DNA of 64,000 bases, taken from Castanea sativa (taxonomy: Eukaryota; Streptophyta; Magnoliopsida; Fagales; Fagaceae). Numbering within the stretch: position 1 is the first letter of the stretch; every line of letters starts with the position of its first letter. The translations under genes were made by a program, and so were the position numbers. Location of the stretch: positions 43,412,001 through 43,476,000 of the forward strand of contig NC_134013.1 in the NCBI RefSeq assembly GCF_040712315.1, read 5' to 3'. This document shows positions 42,278 through 53,759 of this stretch, in pieces. The notes under the pieces are model-generated. The model saw nothing but the letters and a program-made list of their open reading frames with translations. It made no database searches and was not told the origin of the DNA.

Positions 42278-45200
42278 TCACTTCCTTTTATTTTGCAGGA
42301 AAAATAAAAATACAACCCAAACATCATTAGGACTCCGGGTCTGCTTGCGAGAAGAATTCCTCGATCCATCTCTAGAGGAGCCGCTTTCAGTATTTCCCTC
42401 TTGACTTGCATAAAATCGAGGATAATTCTGACGGTTCTTGAGTCCAAGATTCCTGATCCTTTCCTCCAAAGTCCTTCTGGCAAAATCAGTAACTTCCATT
42501 CAATGTGCCTGAAAAGTTAGCAAAATCAAGTGATAATCCCATCATCAAGAAAGGTTCAATCAAAAGACATTCAAAAAGCATTGTTGCATACCCAGCTCGC
42601 CTCATTGAGCACATATTGGGAAGACTGGGTACGAGCCAATGACTGCAAGCCTCCAATCATCACATACTTTCCTTGACAAGATTAACCTGAAGCATAAATT
42701 CACTAGATCATGAACCATTCAATAAGCCAGGAAGAAATAAGGAAAAAGAAATAAAAATGCAAGAACACACTAGATCGAGCCAAGGGACATTTGGAGTATG
42801 CTCGTGGCCTATTCAAGGGCATGAAACTATACATTCCATCAGGATTCATCACATCATATTGCCATGCTGGAAAATGGGGATAAGTCTCCATGAAGGAACT
42901 AGACGTGCTACCAACATGGTGAGGAAAGGGAATCTCTTCCTCTTCATCTCCCTCTTCCTCCCCTTCAGAAGATGGAGCTTGAACATCCAACATGCAAATA
43001 TTGTCATCAAATAGAAATATGGAAAAGGAGTATACAAAATGAGAACTTGACTACAAAAGAGAAAAGAAGTACCGATATGCCAGCCAAGCAACCTTGTAGA
43101 TGAGTTCGAACAAATTCAAAATAATCCCCTGCTATTCCTGGAACAATGTAGCTTGCTTAGGCCTGAGCAATCTCTTCATCAATCAGAAGGTTAGCTAACC
43201 AAATGGAGAGACAAGGAGGAACTGGAATTGTTGTAAGAGGATATGCATGTTGAACTTAGGGTAACACCTGATCACCAAGATACCAATACCTTCCATGCCC
43301 ACACTCAAACAATGCCTGACAACCATTCAGCTCCAAAGCTCGCTCGCACTCTGCAAACCCCTCACATCCAGCCCATGGATCTAAACACATCTAAAAAAAT
43401 CACAAAGGCACCCAAAATGAGAAAAGACTAAACCATAATCAAGCACCAAAGATCCCACACACACAAAAAAGGGGGGGGGGGGAGAAGGACTTTTATCATT
43501 AGCAGTCAAATTGTTAATCACCAAGCACCAAATTTCCAAGGAATGCCTGGGGGCACTGATAAACGGTATTTGGGCAACCACTGGAGGAACCTAGGAAAAA
43601 TACCGTTAATCTCCTCCCGAATTGCAGGACCAACTCCAAAGTTCTCATATATCTAGACCTAAAAAAGTTCCACCACACCATTACCACATAGCCAAAATAA
43701 TTTTTCAAAACCCATACATAGCCAAAAATTCCAAACCTCACCTGCCATACAAATGGAGCCCCACCCAAGCTTGAAAGGTTGCGCCTAGAAAGTTGAGTCA
43801 TGAAATGCAAAAGGGTAGCATAAGCCATACCTCTCTAGTTATAATTTTTTATTTGCTCAATATTTCTCAAACTCCATAAATAACGCAGATTCACTGTACT
43901 GCCCAGGTCTGGGCACAAGAAAGTCACAATGAAAAGAAGCATGAACATGTAGGTACCCTTGGCCACAGTATCACATTTTGGAATATTCTTACACAGCCAT
44001 GACAAAGGAATATTTTTACTCTTCATTGGAAGGCACTACGCCTAGGAGTTTCTTTATTATATTTGGAGAAAGGGAGTCATGGATATGGATTCTCTCACCA
44101 CCTAATTTCAGGCTAGTGATGACAAAAAAGTCGTAAGGTGTCAACATTACCTCACCAATGCCCAGGAAATGGAAAGTACATCTGGTGTCCTAGAAGCGTT
44201 CTGCCAAGACAAGGAGTAACTGAAGGTCCTTATATTCAAGAGTCTCTTGGTTTAGTAAACCTTCAAAGAAAATGCCAAAGCCCGCATCATTAATGATATT
44301 TTTGATGTCAGGAGACAATGCTTCCTGCATGCTTTTCAACATTTGGAGACTAACTCTACTCTTAAGACTCTGCAACATAAAAATTTAGCTCATCAGCCCA
44401 TGACAAGAATCACATGTCCAAAAATTTCCCATGACAAAAATCACATGTTCAAAAAACATGTCCCGCTAAAAAAAATCAATGCCCCACCAAAATTTACCAC
44501 AAACAAAATTTTTCACATACCCATGCACAACTATCAAATTTTTCCCATAACCTTACACAATCAAAAATTCCTTTTTCCACATACCCAAAATAGTCATTGG
44601 AAAATAAGGTTTTCCACATGTTCATGCCCATGTACAAATAAATCCCCACATATTCAAAAGCATAACCACAAAAATTTCCATGACTAAACATTACAAAGTT
44701 TTTCCATAACCAAAATCTCATGCCCATTAAAATCCTTCCATATCCACAAAAATTTGTCCATTCACATGCCTACAAAATTTTTTCATGTACATGAAACAAA
44801 ATTTACACATTCCAACCAAATTTCCCACATGCATCATGAATATGTTCATGCAAACTTACAACACAAATTTTTCACAATGCCAATGCCCCCAAAACCCAAA
44901 CGAAATTCCTCCAACCACATCAAAAATTACTAACATTGTCAAAATTCCATAAGCCACCAACATTGTCCAAATTACACCATGATAAAATAAAAAAAACATT
45001 TCAAAAATCCTCTAAAGCCAACATTACATCATGATCAATTATGTAATGCTCCAAATTCCAACAAGAACACACAACAAAATGATTATGTCTCACCATCAAA
45101 CTTTCAATGAAGCATGAAATAACTTTTTTCCAAACAAAGAAACCGAAGAAAAACTCACATTGATATATATGTGAGAATATGGAGTATGGGTCTTGGAGTC

Positions 45201-45296
45201 TTGAAGAAGCCCCTCCTTATCATTCCAATCAAATGTGGGATCATATTTCTTGCCATGAAAAGTAAGAAAAGAGGGTCCATTTGAAGAGGAAGACAT
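42278..45296 (-). pseudogene. Multi-exon plant mobile domain (aminotransferase-like PMD) gene, antisense to Tat-1
   Basis: Exon 1 (45296-45159) encodes M-S-S-S-S-N-G-P-S-F-L, 46 codons, with donor GTGAGT. Exon 2 (44369-43742) starts after GTTGCAG and carries the PMD core: I-I-N-D-A-G-F near 44295, C-T-F-H-F near 44183, M-L-T-P-Y-D-F-F-V-I-T-S-L, G-T-Y-M-F-M-L-L-F-I and G-G-A-P-F-V-W-Q, then donor GTGAGG. Exon 3 (43658-43522) has I-Y-E-N-F-G-V-G-P. Later exons include 43390-43270 (F-E-C-G-H-G-R-Y-W-Y-L-G-D), an E-rich stretch near 42993-42770 and the end at about 42280. A one-base shift near 44030 and a TAG for TGG in exon 3 show decay. PMD proteins occur both in transposons and as MAIN-like silencing factors in plants; which applies here is not known. 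Confidence 0.65.
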
Positions 45297-45601
45297 TTTG
45301 GTGCAAAGAAAAATGGGTTTGAAAATGGGTTTTACCAAAAATGATTGTGTAGCAAAAGTCCTCAAGAACACAAGGATCTAAACAAATATTGAGGGAGATG
45401 GATAAAGGAAGGTTGGGAAGCTTAGAAAAGTGTTTTTCTTAAAGAAAAAAGGTGAGATGAAGAAGAAAAATCAAGTGGAAAAAGATGTTGAATCGTGTTA
45501 ATGGAGGAAGTAAGAAGAAAGAAGAATGAAAAGTAAAAAAGAGAGATAAAGGGAATGGGAGGCCAAAATTCGGCCCCAACTCTTGATACTGGCTGAGTTG
45601 C

Positions 45602-45632
45602 TGAGTCAACTTAGTCAAACTAAGTTGACTCA
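45602..45632. repeat. Perfect 13-bp inverted repeat
   Basis: TGAGTCAACTTAG at 45602-45614 and CTAAGTTGACTCA at 45620-45632 are exact reverse complements with a 5-nt loop (TCAAA). It lies 306 bp upstream of the PMD gene start and 16 bp from the 30-bp satellite. Confidence 0.9.
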
Positions 45633-45647
45633 ATCAACTCCTAAAAA

Positions 45648-46012
45648 AATCAAGGTTGCAGACATTTTCTTAGTCCAAATCGAGGTCGCAAACATTTCCT
45701 TTGTCCAGATCAAAGTCGCAGATAGTTCTTTAGTCCAGATCGAGGTCGCAGACATTTCTTTAGTCCAGATCAAGGTCGCATACATTTCTTTAGTCCAAAT
45801 CGAGGTCGCAGACATTTCCTTTGTCTAGATCGAGGTCCCAGACATCCTTTGTCCAGACCAAGGTCGCAGACATTTTCTTTGTCCAGATCGAGGTCGCAGA
45901 CATTTCCTTTGTCCAAATCAAGGTCGCAAACATTTCCTTTTCCAAATCAAGGTCGCTGACAGTTCTTTAGTCCAAATCGAGGTCGCAGACAGTTCTTTAG
46001 TCCAAATCGAGG
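45648..46012. repeat. 30-bp satellite, about 12 units
   Basis: The consensus reads roughly ATCGAGGTCGCAGACATTTC followed by CTTTGTCCAG. Twelve units plus a partial one are present, with a G/A alternation (ATCG versus ATCA) that hints at dimeric amplification. Since 30 is divisible by three, frames stay open on both strands; I do not take these as genes. Confidence 0.95.
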
Positions 46013-47448
46013 TCACATGTTTGTATCGCATACAAAACATACGCAGCAAAAATTTAACGGATCTACTTCATTCATGATTGATAACATGCACTATGTAAAT
46101 TTCAGAATTTAAGAACAATATAGCGTACCTTGGTGTGGTGAAATTCAAAACAAAAGATCAAAAGTACTTGGGAACACTTTTAATCTTCACTCCAATTCCA
46201 CTTTACGCCCAAGAAGTGTGGTCTCTCAATCAGTTTCTAAGGGAGAATTATCGAGTGGCTTCACTCACACCATTTCACAATGATATCTCTCTTTTTTTAA
46301 TTTTCAAATAAAAAATTCTGTATGTTTCTCCATTTATAACTAACTGATTATCTAATTGGACTGGCCTATTGGGCCTTTCCAATAGGGCTTTAGTCTGTGG
46401 CTTGGAATGGGACCGAAAAGGACTAATAAGACACTAGCTCCAATAGACCTTGGGCTTTTCTGTCAACTCTTGACAAGTCCAAAGTTACCATTAATTATAT
46501 TTAATACCACTATATAAATATAATTGCACTCTAGGCCTTATTAATAAATTATATCCCAAGACTTTATTATACATGCAACCCCTTCATAAAATATTCGTAG
46601 TAATACAAAGTCATGAATATAGACTGCCATTTTGAAAATTATTGCATCTTAATCCTTGAGTACCTGGTTTAATCCTTTAAGTTATTTATCATATATTTAT
46701 AAAATCCAATTTCATAAATATATAGTTTAGTATCTCCTTACTAAACTAGTTAGGCCTAACACTCTGAATAACCAAACCCATTAAACTTATCTCAAGAGAA
46801 TATTTTATATCTCCAGAGAATATTTTATATCTCCATTAAGAGATTATGAATTCTATCTTGAGAATATATGTTCCATCAACACTAAATGTGGCTGCCCAAC
46901 ATACTGAGGTTTTGACCGTTATTTTAGATCTCACTCCTGATATATCAAAGTAACTTACACCTCATGATCAAGTCCATTATTCTCTCATAATTAAAAGTTC
47001 ATGCAAATAGAAGTCATGAGATTTATTATTTATTTGACAGTTATTAGGAGAATAATAAATCTCACAGCGGTCCAGTTCAATATGTCTTAACTCTTAAAAC
47101 ATATCAACATATCAACTAGAAGTCTCCACTTCCATGATCAAGACAAATCATCTTAGTTTATACGTTATAGTCTTCGCAGATGAAATGCCCAATTTTATCA
47201 CCGACTACGAACTATAATTTTGAGTTTACAAAGAACTTGTGATTTATATCTTCTGTGACTTTTCACATAAATCACATACTATGCATCTCATGGTCTATAT
47301 GATAATGTCCAAATATTCATGTTACCATTTTTTTAGATAAAAATAAAACAACTTTATTAATCATAACATTAAGTCATACATAATGTCATACATAATGTCA
47401 TACATAGCATCATACAATAGGATTTAAGGGCACACACACATCCTAACA
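46013..47448 (-). repeat. Copia-1-family LTR, minus strand (solo or remnant)
   Basis: On the minus strand it starts TGTTAGGATGTGTG at 47448 and follows the Copia-1 3' LTR to GATACAAACATGTGA. It contains the 3' portion that the Copia-1 5' LTR lacks, but is missing about 9-13 bp of the last bases. Flanks CGAGG (46008-46012) and CGAGT (47449-47453) match at 4 of 5 positions, so a solo LTR is likely. Confidence 0.85.
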
Positions 47449-47453
47449 CGAGT

Positions 47454-48349
47454 CTCAAAATTCAACACTCTTTTACGCTCTGAAGGGAGACGTTTTTACA
47501 CTCTCAAATTACTTATATTTCTGATTCCCCTTTCTGATATTCTTTCTCTTAAAGCTAGGGTTTTTAGGTTTCAAAGATAATTGCATCAATTTCTTTGAAC
47601 TCTAAAATATCCTCTCAAGAAGAAGAGTGCTCTATGCAAGAGGTTGTTTTCTATTACCCATTTCTTCTTATGTTTCTCTTTTTGTGATGATGCATGTTTA
47701 TATATATTTTTTAGTTTCAAATATTCATACCATGAATTATTGATTAGTTTTTTTTTTAAACATATCCTTAATTTTATTTTTTTTAATTATTGAATGATCT
47801 CTTTCTTAGTTTTAAAAACTTGCATGTTACCACTTTTTTTTTCTCAATATAAAAATGGATCTACATCTTCGTTACATGTAGATTTGAATTTTTCTCAAAA
47901 TAAAAATGGATCTACATCTTCATTAGATGTAGATCTGAATTTTTCTTAAATTAAAACAAATCTACATCTTCATTAGATGTAGACCTGAATTTTTCTCAAA
48001 ATAAATCTGATTTGTATCTTCATTAGATACATATTTGATATTTTTTAACATAGCAAATTTTGTAATAAAAAAGAGTCAGGGCTAGTCTTGTTTGTTTGAT
48101 GCATGTTGCATAAGTTGATGTTGTGAATATAATCCTCTTATAAAAATATTTTTTATTTCACATAAAAAAAAAAATTTGATATTTTTAAACAAAAAAGATT
48201 TTGTTTTACTTTATCCCAAAAACAAATCTGATTTTTCTTTTCCCAAAAACGAGCTTTTCAAATTCACAAAAATAGATTTGATTCTTTCTAAACTAAAAAT
48301 CAATTTTTCATCACAACACAGATCTGAATTTTCTCAAAAGAAGAGGGTG
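47454..48349 (+). repeat. Tat-1 3' LTR fragment
   Basis: It aligns with 28423-29326 of the 5' LTR in the same orientation, beginning TCTCAAAATTCAACACTC. It includes the stem-loop array at about 47866-48032, in which several stems are mutated. It stops abruptly at GGGTGTATTCAT, where gag of the next element begins. Confidence 0.85.
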
Positions 48350-49716
48350 TATTCATATGAGCTCAGATTGCCCTCTCACAAGTCTAGCAAATCACTTGCT
48401 CTCAAAACTATAAATAAGAGAACCGGTGATTCCTCGGATGAGGATGATGCTGAAAAAGAGGTGGCTTATCTTGCAAAGAACTTTTGCTAATTTGGCAAAG
48501 GAAAATTCTTATCCTTCAAGAATGACAAGAAAGACTTCAAAAAGAAGGATGTAAGAGAATCATCACCACCTCTAAGGGATTGTTTGCTATGAATGCAATG
48601 GACATAAGCATTTGAAGAAGGATTGTCTGAACCATTTAAGAGAAAAGGGTAAGGTGCTAACAACTACCTTTAGTGATTCAAAGAGCTCAAATTCATATTC
48701 AAAAGAAGGATGTGATGGTGATGGTAACTACTTTGCGTTTATGGCAATTACCTCGATCGATTCCAAAGATGAATTGAGTGAATTGGTTGAGGAATTCAGT
48801 GAACACTCCAATGTTGAAGAAGACGAAGTTTTGGATGATGAGGAAGTGTACCTTAATGAAGGTGATAAGAAACTTCAAGATGTTTATGATGCATTGCTTG
48901 AGGATTGTGGCAAGTATGCTAAAGTTGCTAAGACTGCAGTCAAGAAGATGAAGAGAATTTGAAGAAGACCATAAATCCACTCTTGCACAACTTAAGGATG
49001 CCAAATGTGAAGTTGAAGACTTGAAAGAGGAGCTGCTGAATGCTTACTCAAAGATCAAGTTTCTTGAACTTGAAGTGATTCAAGCTAATGTTAAAGTGGA
49101 GTGCATCATAACCAAGAAGCTTGATAATGTTCTTTCGTCTCAAAAGCCTTTCCCAGAGAAAACCGAACTAGGCTACATTAGTGAAGGAAGTTCGAGTGCA
49201 AAAACAAGAAGGGAGATGAAGTTCATATCAGCAAAGGATGTAGAAAAGCCCAAGATTGAGATCCCTATTTTTAAGAAGAAGGACATTGGACCAAAATCAA
49301 AGGCAAAAGGAAAGTCACTGCCTAAGAGTCAAAGGGTACCTCAAGTGAAGCATTTTTGTCACCATTGTGACATTCAAGGGTACACCAGACCAAATTGCTT
49401 CAAGCTTCATGCTCTCAAAAGAGCTAATTCTCTGCATGCTCAAGGAAATGAAAAAAGAATTTCAAGAGGAAAGCAAGTTAAGGGAGAAAATGATGGTCAA
49501 CTCATTGGAGATGTCATGAAAATTCTTAAGAACATCTCATCATGCCTAGCAAGCTTCACCCCAAGGTTTAAAAGTTATGTTGGTCGTACCCCTCCGTCTA
49601 AGAATCTCACCCCGAGAGGCATCCTTTCCTTGTTTGTTGGGTTAGTTCATGCGCGCGCAAACGAGCACCCCTAAAACACCCATACAGTGTGGGTGAAGAA
49701 AAGTACTCCTGCATGA
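48350..49716 (+). pseudogene. gag: Gag C-terminal half with two zinc knuckles
   Basis: The frame enters at L-P-S-H-K-S-S-K-S and passes D-S-S-D-E-D-D-A-E-K-E-V-A-Y-L. The first knuckle, C-Y-E-C-N-G-H-K-H-L-K-K-D-C, lies at about 48586-48630. Acidic and coiled-coil regions follow (48700-49100). The second knuckle, C-H-H-C-D-I-Q-G-Y-T-R-P-N-C, is at about 49355-49400, followed by F-K-L-H-A-L-K-R. Frames break near 48490, 48590, 48962 and 49675. Conserved residues end V-W-V-K-K and a stop at 49714-49716. The closing point equals that of Copia-2 gag. Confidence 0.85.
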
Positions 49717-51778
49717 TTCATCCACTATGTCCATGCATTAATACTTCCAATGTCTTAGGGTCATAGTATCATACATAATGTCATATGCACTCTTCTTACT
49801 TAAATGCTTCTTCTCTAGCATGTTTCTTTTAATGCTTTTTGTTTAATAGGTTGTTTTGAATGTTGATCTTACTTTATTGTTTTTGTTTTGAGTGAGTGAA
49901 AATCCAAAAAAATCATAAAAAGTAAAAAACCCCAAAAAGTTTGATCACTTGTGTTGTGTCATGTCACATGTGACTTTGGCCTAGTACCTTCATACTAATA
50001 ATGTAGTGTATTTACAAGCTTAGATTGTTATATATGCACATATTAAGTGTAAGTCAAATTTAGAAATCTATGTTTGATTGTTGTAAATAGATCTTCAAGC
50101 TTGTCTAGTCAATAGTCTTAATTGATCTTGATACATGCATAAACTTGATCCTATATATCTTCTCACATTTATTTTTATGTCAAAAAACTCTTCAAACGCC
50201 AATCTCTAAAACAAGAAAGAGCTGTAAAAGCCTTGCTTTAAAAACTAGTTAGGCTAGGAAAAGGTGGAACAAAAATGTATTCAAATTGTGTGATGCCAAA
50301 GCCAAAGGCTTATTCCTCAAAGAAATATAAAACATTTGATGGCATTGTTGCTCAAAAATTGAGTTGTATTGATCAAAAAGTATCAAAAAATGGAAGCCAA
50401 ATGAAAAGTTTTCAATCATTGTAAAAACTTTGGTGAGAAGTCATATATGTTCATTTCTACTAGTGAGATAGGTCACTTGACCTCATGCTATTTGTGTATG
50501 ACTTGATTGAATTGATCATTGAAGCTTCATACTAGACTATGGACTAATTCATGCTTGATACCTACACGCAGCACACAAGTCTAATGTTCAATGAATATTT
50601 ATTTCATTTGTGTAATTGTACATGTTTAAATGTGATGTGTGTATGCTCAATTTCTTGATGATCAAACCTAAAAAGATTTTTAAGTATTTTATTTGTTTTT
50701 GGAAGTGATTTTTGTCACTTTGATGTTGAAAGTTTTTCTCAAAATGTCAAATTCTTTGTGTTGAAAAATTGTGTTTGGCCATTTCACAACTACTTTCGCA
50801 AGTGGTTCCAAGTCATGAGATTTTTAAGGAATTCCTATTTCTTAAAAATTTCAGGTAAAGCGTTTCGCGAGTCCTTTGTGAATGGTTCGCAACTCAAACC
50901 TGACTCGTGAAATTTTGCCCTGTGCATCTGCACATTTCGCCAATAGGCTCAAGACTGGTTCACGAGTCATTGACTCACGAAATGTGTGAAAAAGACAATT
51001 TTAAAAGGCTCAAAAAATCAATTTTCAAAATCATTGTCTTTTCGCACTTTGCGACTCCCACCCACAAAAACTCAAAATTTCATCAAATCTCAACCAAACT
51101 TCCTTGGATTTCATCTCTAAGACTTCTCAAAGGTATTTTCTAACACATTTCCTTTATCTATTCCATTGATTTTGTCTTAGATTACTTAAAACCTAGGGTT
51201 GGGGTTTAGCTCTGTGTTGGGTTGGGAAAACTTATTTTCTTGCAATTTTTTTCTATTTTGTTGATTAGGCTTAGTCCCATTTTGTTTGTTGATGATTATG
51301 TTGGCCCTATGTGGCATTTTGAACATGTATTTAAGGCATATTTCATCTTGCGCATGCATATTTCATCATGTGCATGCATTTTTCATCATATAGGGTTCAT
51401 GCATGCTAAGTGTTTGATAAAATGCTTCTTTGGTATTTTTACACTCGTTTGGACTCTGATGGGTACCAAACTTTGGGGGATTGCCATGTTTACTTAATTG
51501 TAACATGTTTCTATCATTGCTTGTGTGTTTTATACATTTTCCCCCATGAGTGCTTATTCATGCCTTGGTCATGCATTGCACATGCACACTTGATACACAC
51601 TTGATGCACGCTTGATGCACACACCCTATCACGATTGACATGACATGTCATGCATATTGTCATGCTCTTTTTGTCTAATTAGACTTCTAGCATTGTGTTC
51701 ATGTCTTTGTGTTCAAGTATATGCTCTTTTACTTAGTTTTTAAGACTTGTTTTTGTACTAACTTACATTTAATCAAGT
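49717..51778 (+). other. Non-coding region of the gag-only element
   Basis: No pol signature is visible. Around 50760-51000 the words CGCGAGTC, CGTGAAA and CACGAGTCATTGACTCACGA recur and resemble the TCGCGAGT words of the LTR-A family, so internal and LTR sequence share short motifs. The rest is AT-rich. Confidence 0.5.
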
Positions 51779-53010
51779 TTGTTGCCACTTTTGTGTATGG
51801 TTTGTGCTTATGTGGCTATTTTGCAAATGCCTCATCGATCTTCATACAGTAAAGAACCGTTGATTGATCTCACATCATCTCCAGTATCAAAGAGGACTCA
51901 ACAATTGTCGACAAACTTTGATAAAAAGAGGTTCAAGACTCTTTTGGACTCTCAATCCTTCAACAACAATTTCAAGAATGCTCCTATTGTGGTAGAAAGG
52001 ATTGTGAGGCTTGACACATTGGGATAAACTTTCATCCCTAAAATCTTTGCTGAAAAAGATTGGGCTAGCCTATTTGGTGGCTTTGAAGATCCTATTAAGG
52101 AGTTGGTCAAGGAATTCTACTCCAACGACTGGTTTACCGGAGCTGAACTGAAATGTTGGGTTCGTAGAAAGGACTTTGTCACCACTTCGGACTATCTAGC
52201 AAAGATTCTTCAAATGAGTCGTTTGGTAAATGTGGATACATCCCCTTATGATGACAAATTGGTTGCCGTTGTCCAAATTCTTGAAACATTAAGAGCAAAT
52301 CTTGAAGTTTTCTCCACGGGTACATCAATTGGCACTTCAAGATTCGAGCTGAAAATGAAGACGCTTACCTTGATTATGTACTCAAACCTATACCCACTGA
52401 CCAACACAGGTTTCATTAATCCTGGATGAGTCCAATTCCTCTGTGATCTTATTTATGGAGTTCCAATTGACATTTGTGCTCACATCTTTCAAATTTTAGG
52501 ATGACCTACAAGACGATCAGCTACAAGGACATGTCTTCATTTCTACAGCCTAATCATGAAGATTTTAACTCTCAAGGGCATTCATCCTCCTAAGAATGGA
52601 ATGGTCCTACCTCGTCAAGGTCCGATTTCCTTGCATTCTCTTCAAAGTAGCAAGGTTCACTCCTCTGTTGAAAGGGCAAAGAAGAGCCCTTCCAAGCCTC
52701 CAAAGAGTGACTCAAAGATTTCCTCTCCTACCTCTCCCATTAGGAGAAGATCAGCTACTCCTAGTGCCTCCCCACTTCTTGAGACATTACCTCCTCATTT
52801 TCTTGAGCCTCAACCTTCTAGTACTCAATCTTAGCCAAGACCATCTATCCCTCATATGGATAGGATGATGACTTTGACAGAAGAATTGCATAAGCGCATA
52901 ACTAGACTTACAAACATCATGTATTCTCACAATAATCATGTTCAGACTCACTTGACTACTATTAAGACACAATTGCATGAGATTCAGTGCAAGCTTGAGG
53001 AGGACCTTTA
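51779..53010 (+). pseudogene. Extra ORF after gag, similar to 'putative plant transposon protein' domain
   Basis: The translation shows D-L-T-S-S-P near 51875, then I-F-A-E-K-D-W-A-S-L-F and E-L-V-K-E-F-Y-S-N-D-W near 52110, and W-V-R-R-K-D-F. Next is F-L-C-D-L-I-Y-G-V-P-I-D-I-C-A-H-I near 52440, matching the usual layout of the putative plant transposon protein domain. A P/S-rich stretch (52660-52800) and a helical C-terminus ending near 53010 follow. Stops near 52026, 52429 and 52500 break it. In related copia groups this 3' location holds an envelope-like ORF; I see no signal peptide or membrane segment to support that here. Confidence 0.6.
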
Positions 53011-53019
53011 GTTATTTGT

Positions 53020-53140
53020 GCCAAAAGGGGGAGAAAGCCTTGTTGTGTGAATATTGTGAATACACCATAGAGTAAGAGGGAGAGCATCATAGAGTAAGGG
53101 GGGAGTGCATATAGCAAGGGGGAGCACAGTGGATACAAAA
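53020..53140 (+). other. Cluster of internal purine tracts
   Basis: AAAAGGGGGAGAAAG (53019-53033) and three further GGGGGAG- or GGGAGAG-type tracts follow the extra ORF, embedded in a repeated CATAGAGTAAG phrase. They resemble central PPTs but are not next to an LTR. Confidence 0.6.
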
Positions 53141-53740
53141 GGAGGAAGCTAACCTACAGCCACACAACTTAGAAGTTCTTACAGCATTTTGCCCTGTTTT
53201 GCTTAGTAGAGTTTATTTACTTTGTGTTATTTAAAACATTCAGTACTTTAATTTAAAACTCAGTTTATCTTTAGTACTTGTGTATCTTGGTTTTTATAGC
53301 CGTTTCTTGATGCTTTTAGTTATCTATTGCCTCTTACTTTAGTTTCCTTAATGCATCTTGTGCTTGTTCGACATATAATTAATTTTTGCACTGCTCTTAA
53401 TTGCTTGCGTGTCCGGATGTTCATTTACTCATTAAATGTTCATTGTGGTCATTTCTTAATGACTACTCTTGTTTGATCAAGTTATGCTATATGTTCATAT
53501 CTCTTTTGTTTTTACTTGATCGCATTTTACTTGCTCTTTATACATGTCTTGTATTTTACTTGTCTTGTATTTTACTTGTCTCATATTTAATGAATCTATT
53601 TGTTATGTGCAAGTGTTTCAAGATATAGGTGTATATCGTTCAAGTGCTTCACAGGTTTTAGATTTAGGTGTGAGTGAGTTTTGCATCTGTTCCCATATTC
53701 ACATTTTAAGTCTAGAGTCTGTTTAGGAGTTTTATCACAA

Positions 53741-53759
53741 AATAGCCAAAGGGAAAGCT
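53741..53759 (+). promoter_or_regulatory. Polypurine tract before LTR-A
   Basis: ATAGCCAAAGGGAAAGCT precedes TGTAAAG at 53760. It shares the form GCCAAA(A)GGG with the Copia-2 PPT and shows that the following repeat is a 3' LTR. Confidence 0.75.

Larger units (their letters stand above)
27604..48349 (+). mobile_element. Tat-1: large Ty3/gypsy (Tat-type) element with nested insertions
   Basis: The order is: 5' LTR 27604-29708, PBS at 29709, foreign LTR-A pieces replacing gag-pro, RT-RNase H, archaeal-type RNase H, integrase split by Copia-2, 3' hairpin array, two antisense genes, 30-bp satellite, a Copia LTR, and a 3' LTR fragment at 47454-48349. Two RNase H domains plus antisense ORFs are typical of the Tat lineage. 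The two LTR pieces are about 93% alike by eye over their first 200 bp. That all parts derive from one insertion is inference. Confidence 0.7.

Noticed and set aside
43835..44026. 63-aa minus-strand frame as a separate small gene
   Set aside because: It is the continuation of PMD exon 2 after a one-base shift, not a gene of its own.
45583..45828. Possible repeat protein from the 30-bp satellite
   Set aside because: Frames are open on both strands because the period is a multiple of three; no start context or conserved flanks.
45648..46012. CRISPR-like array
   Set aside because: The units are contiguous 30-bp repeats without unique spacers, in a plant genome.
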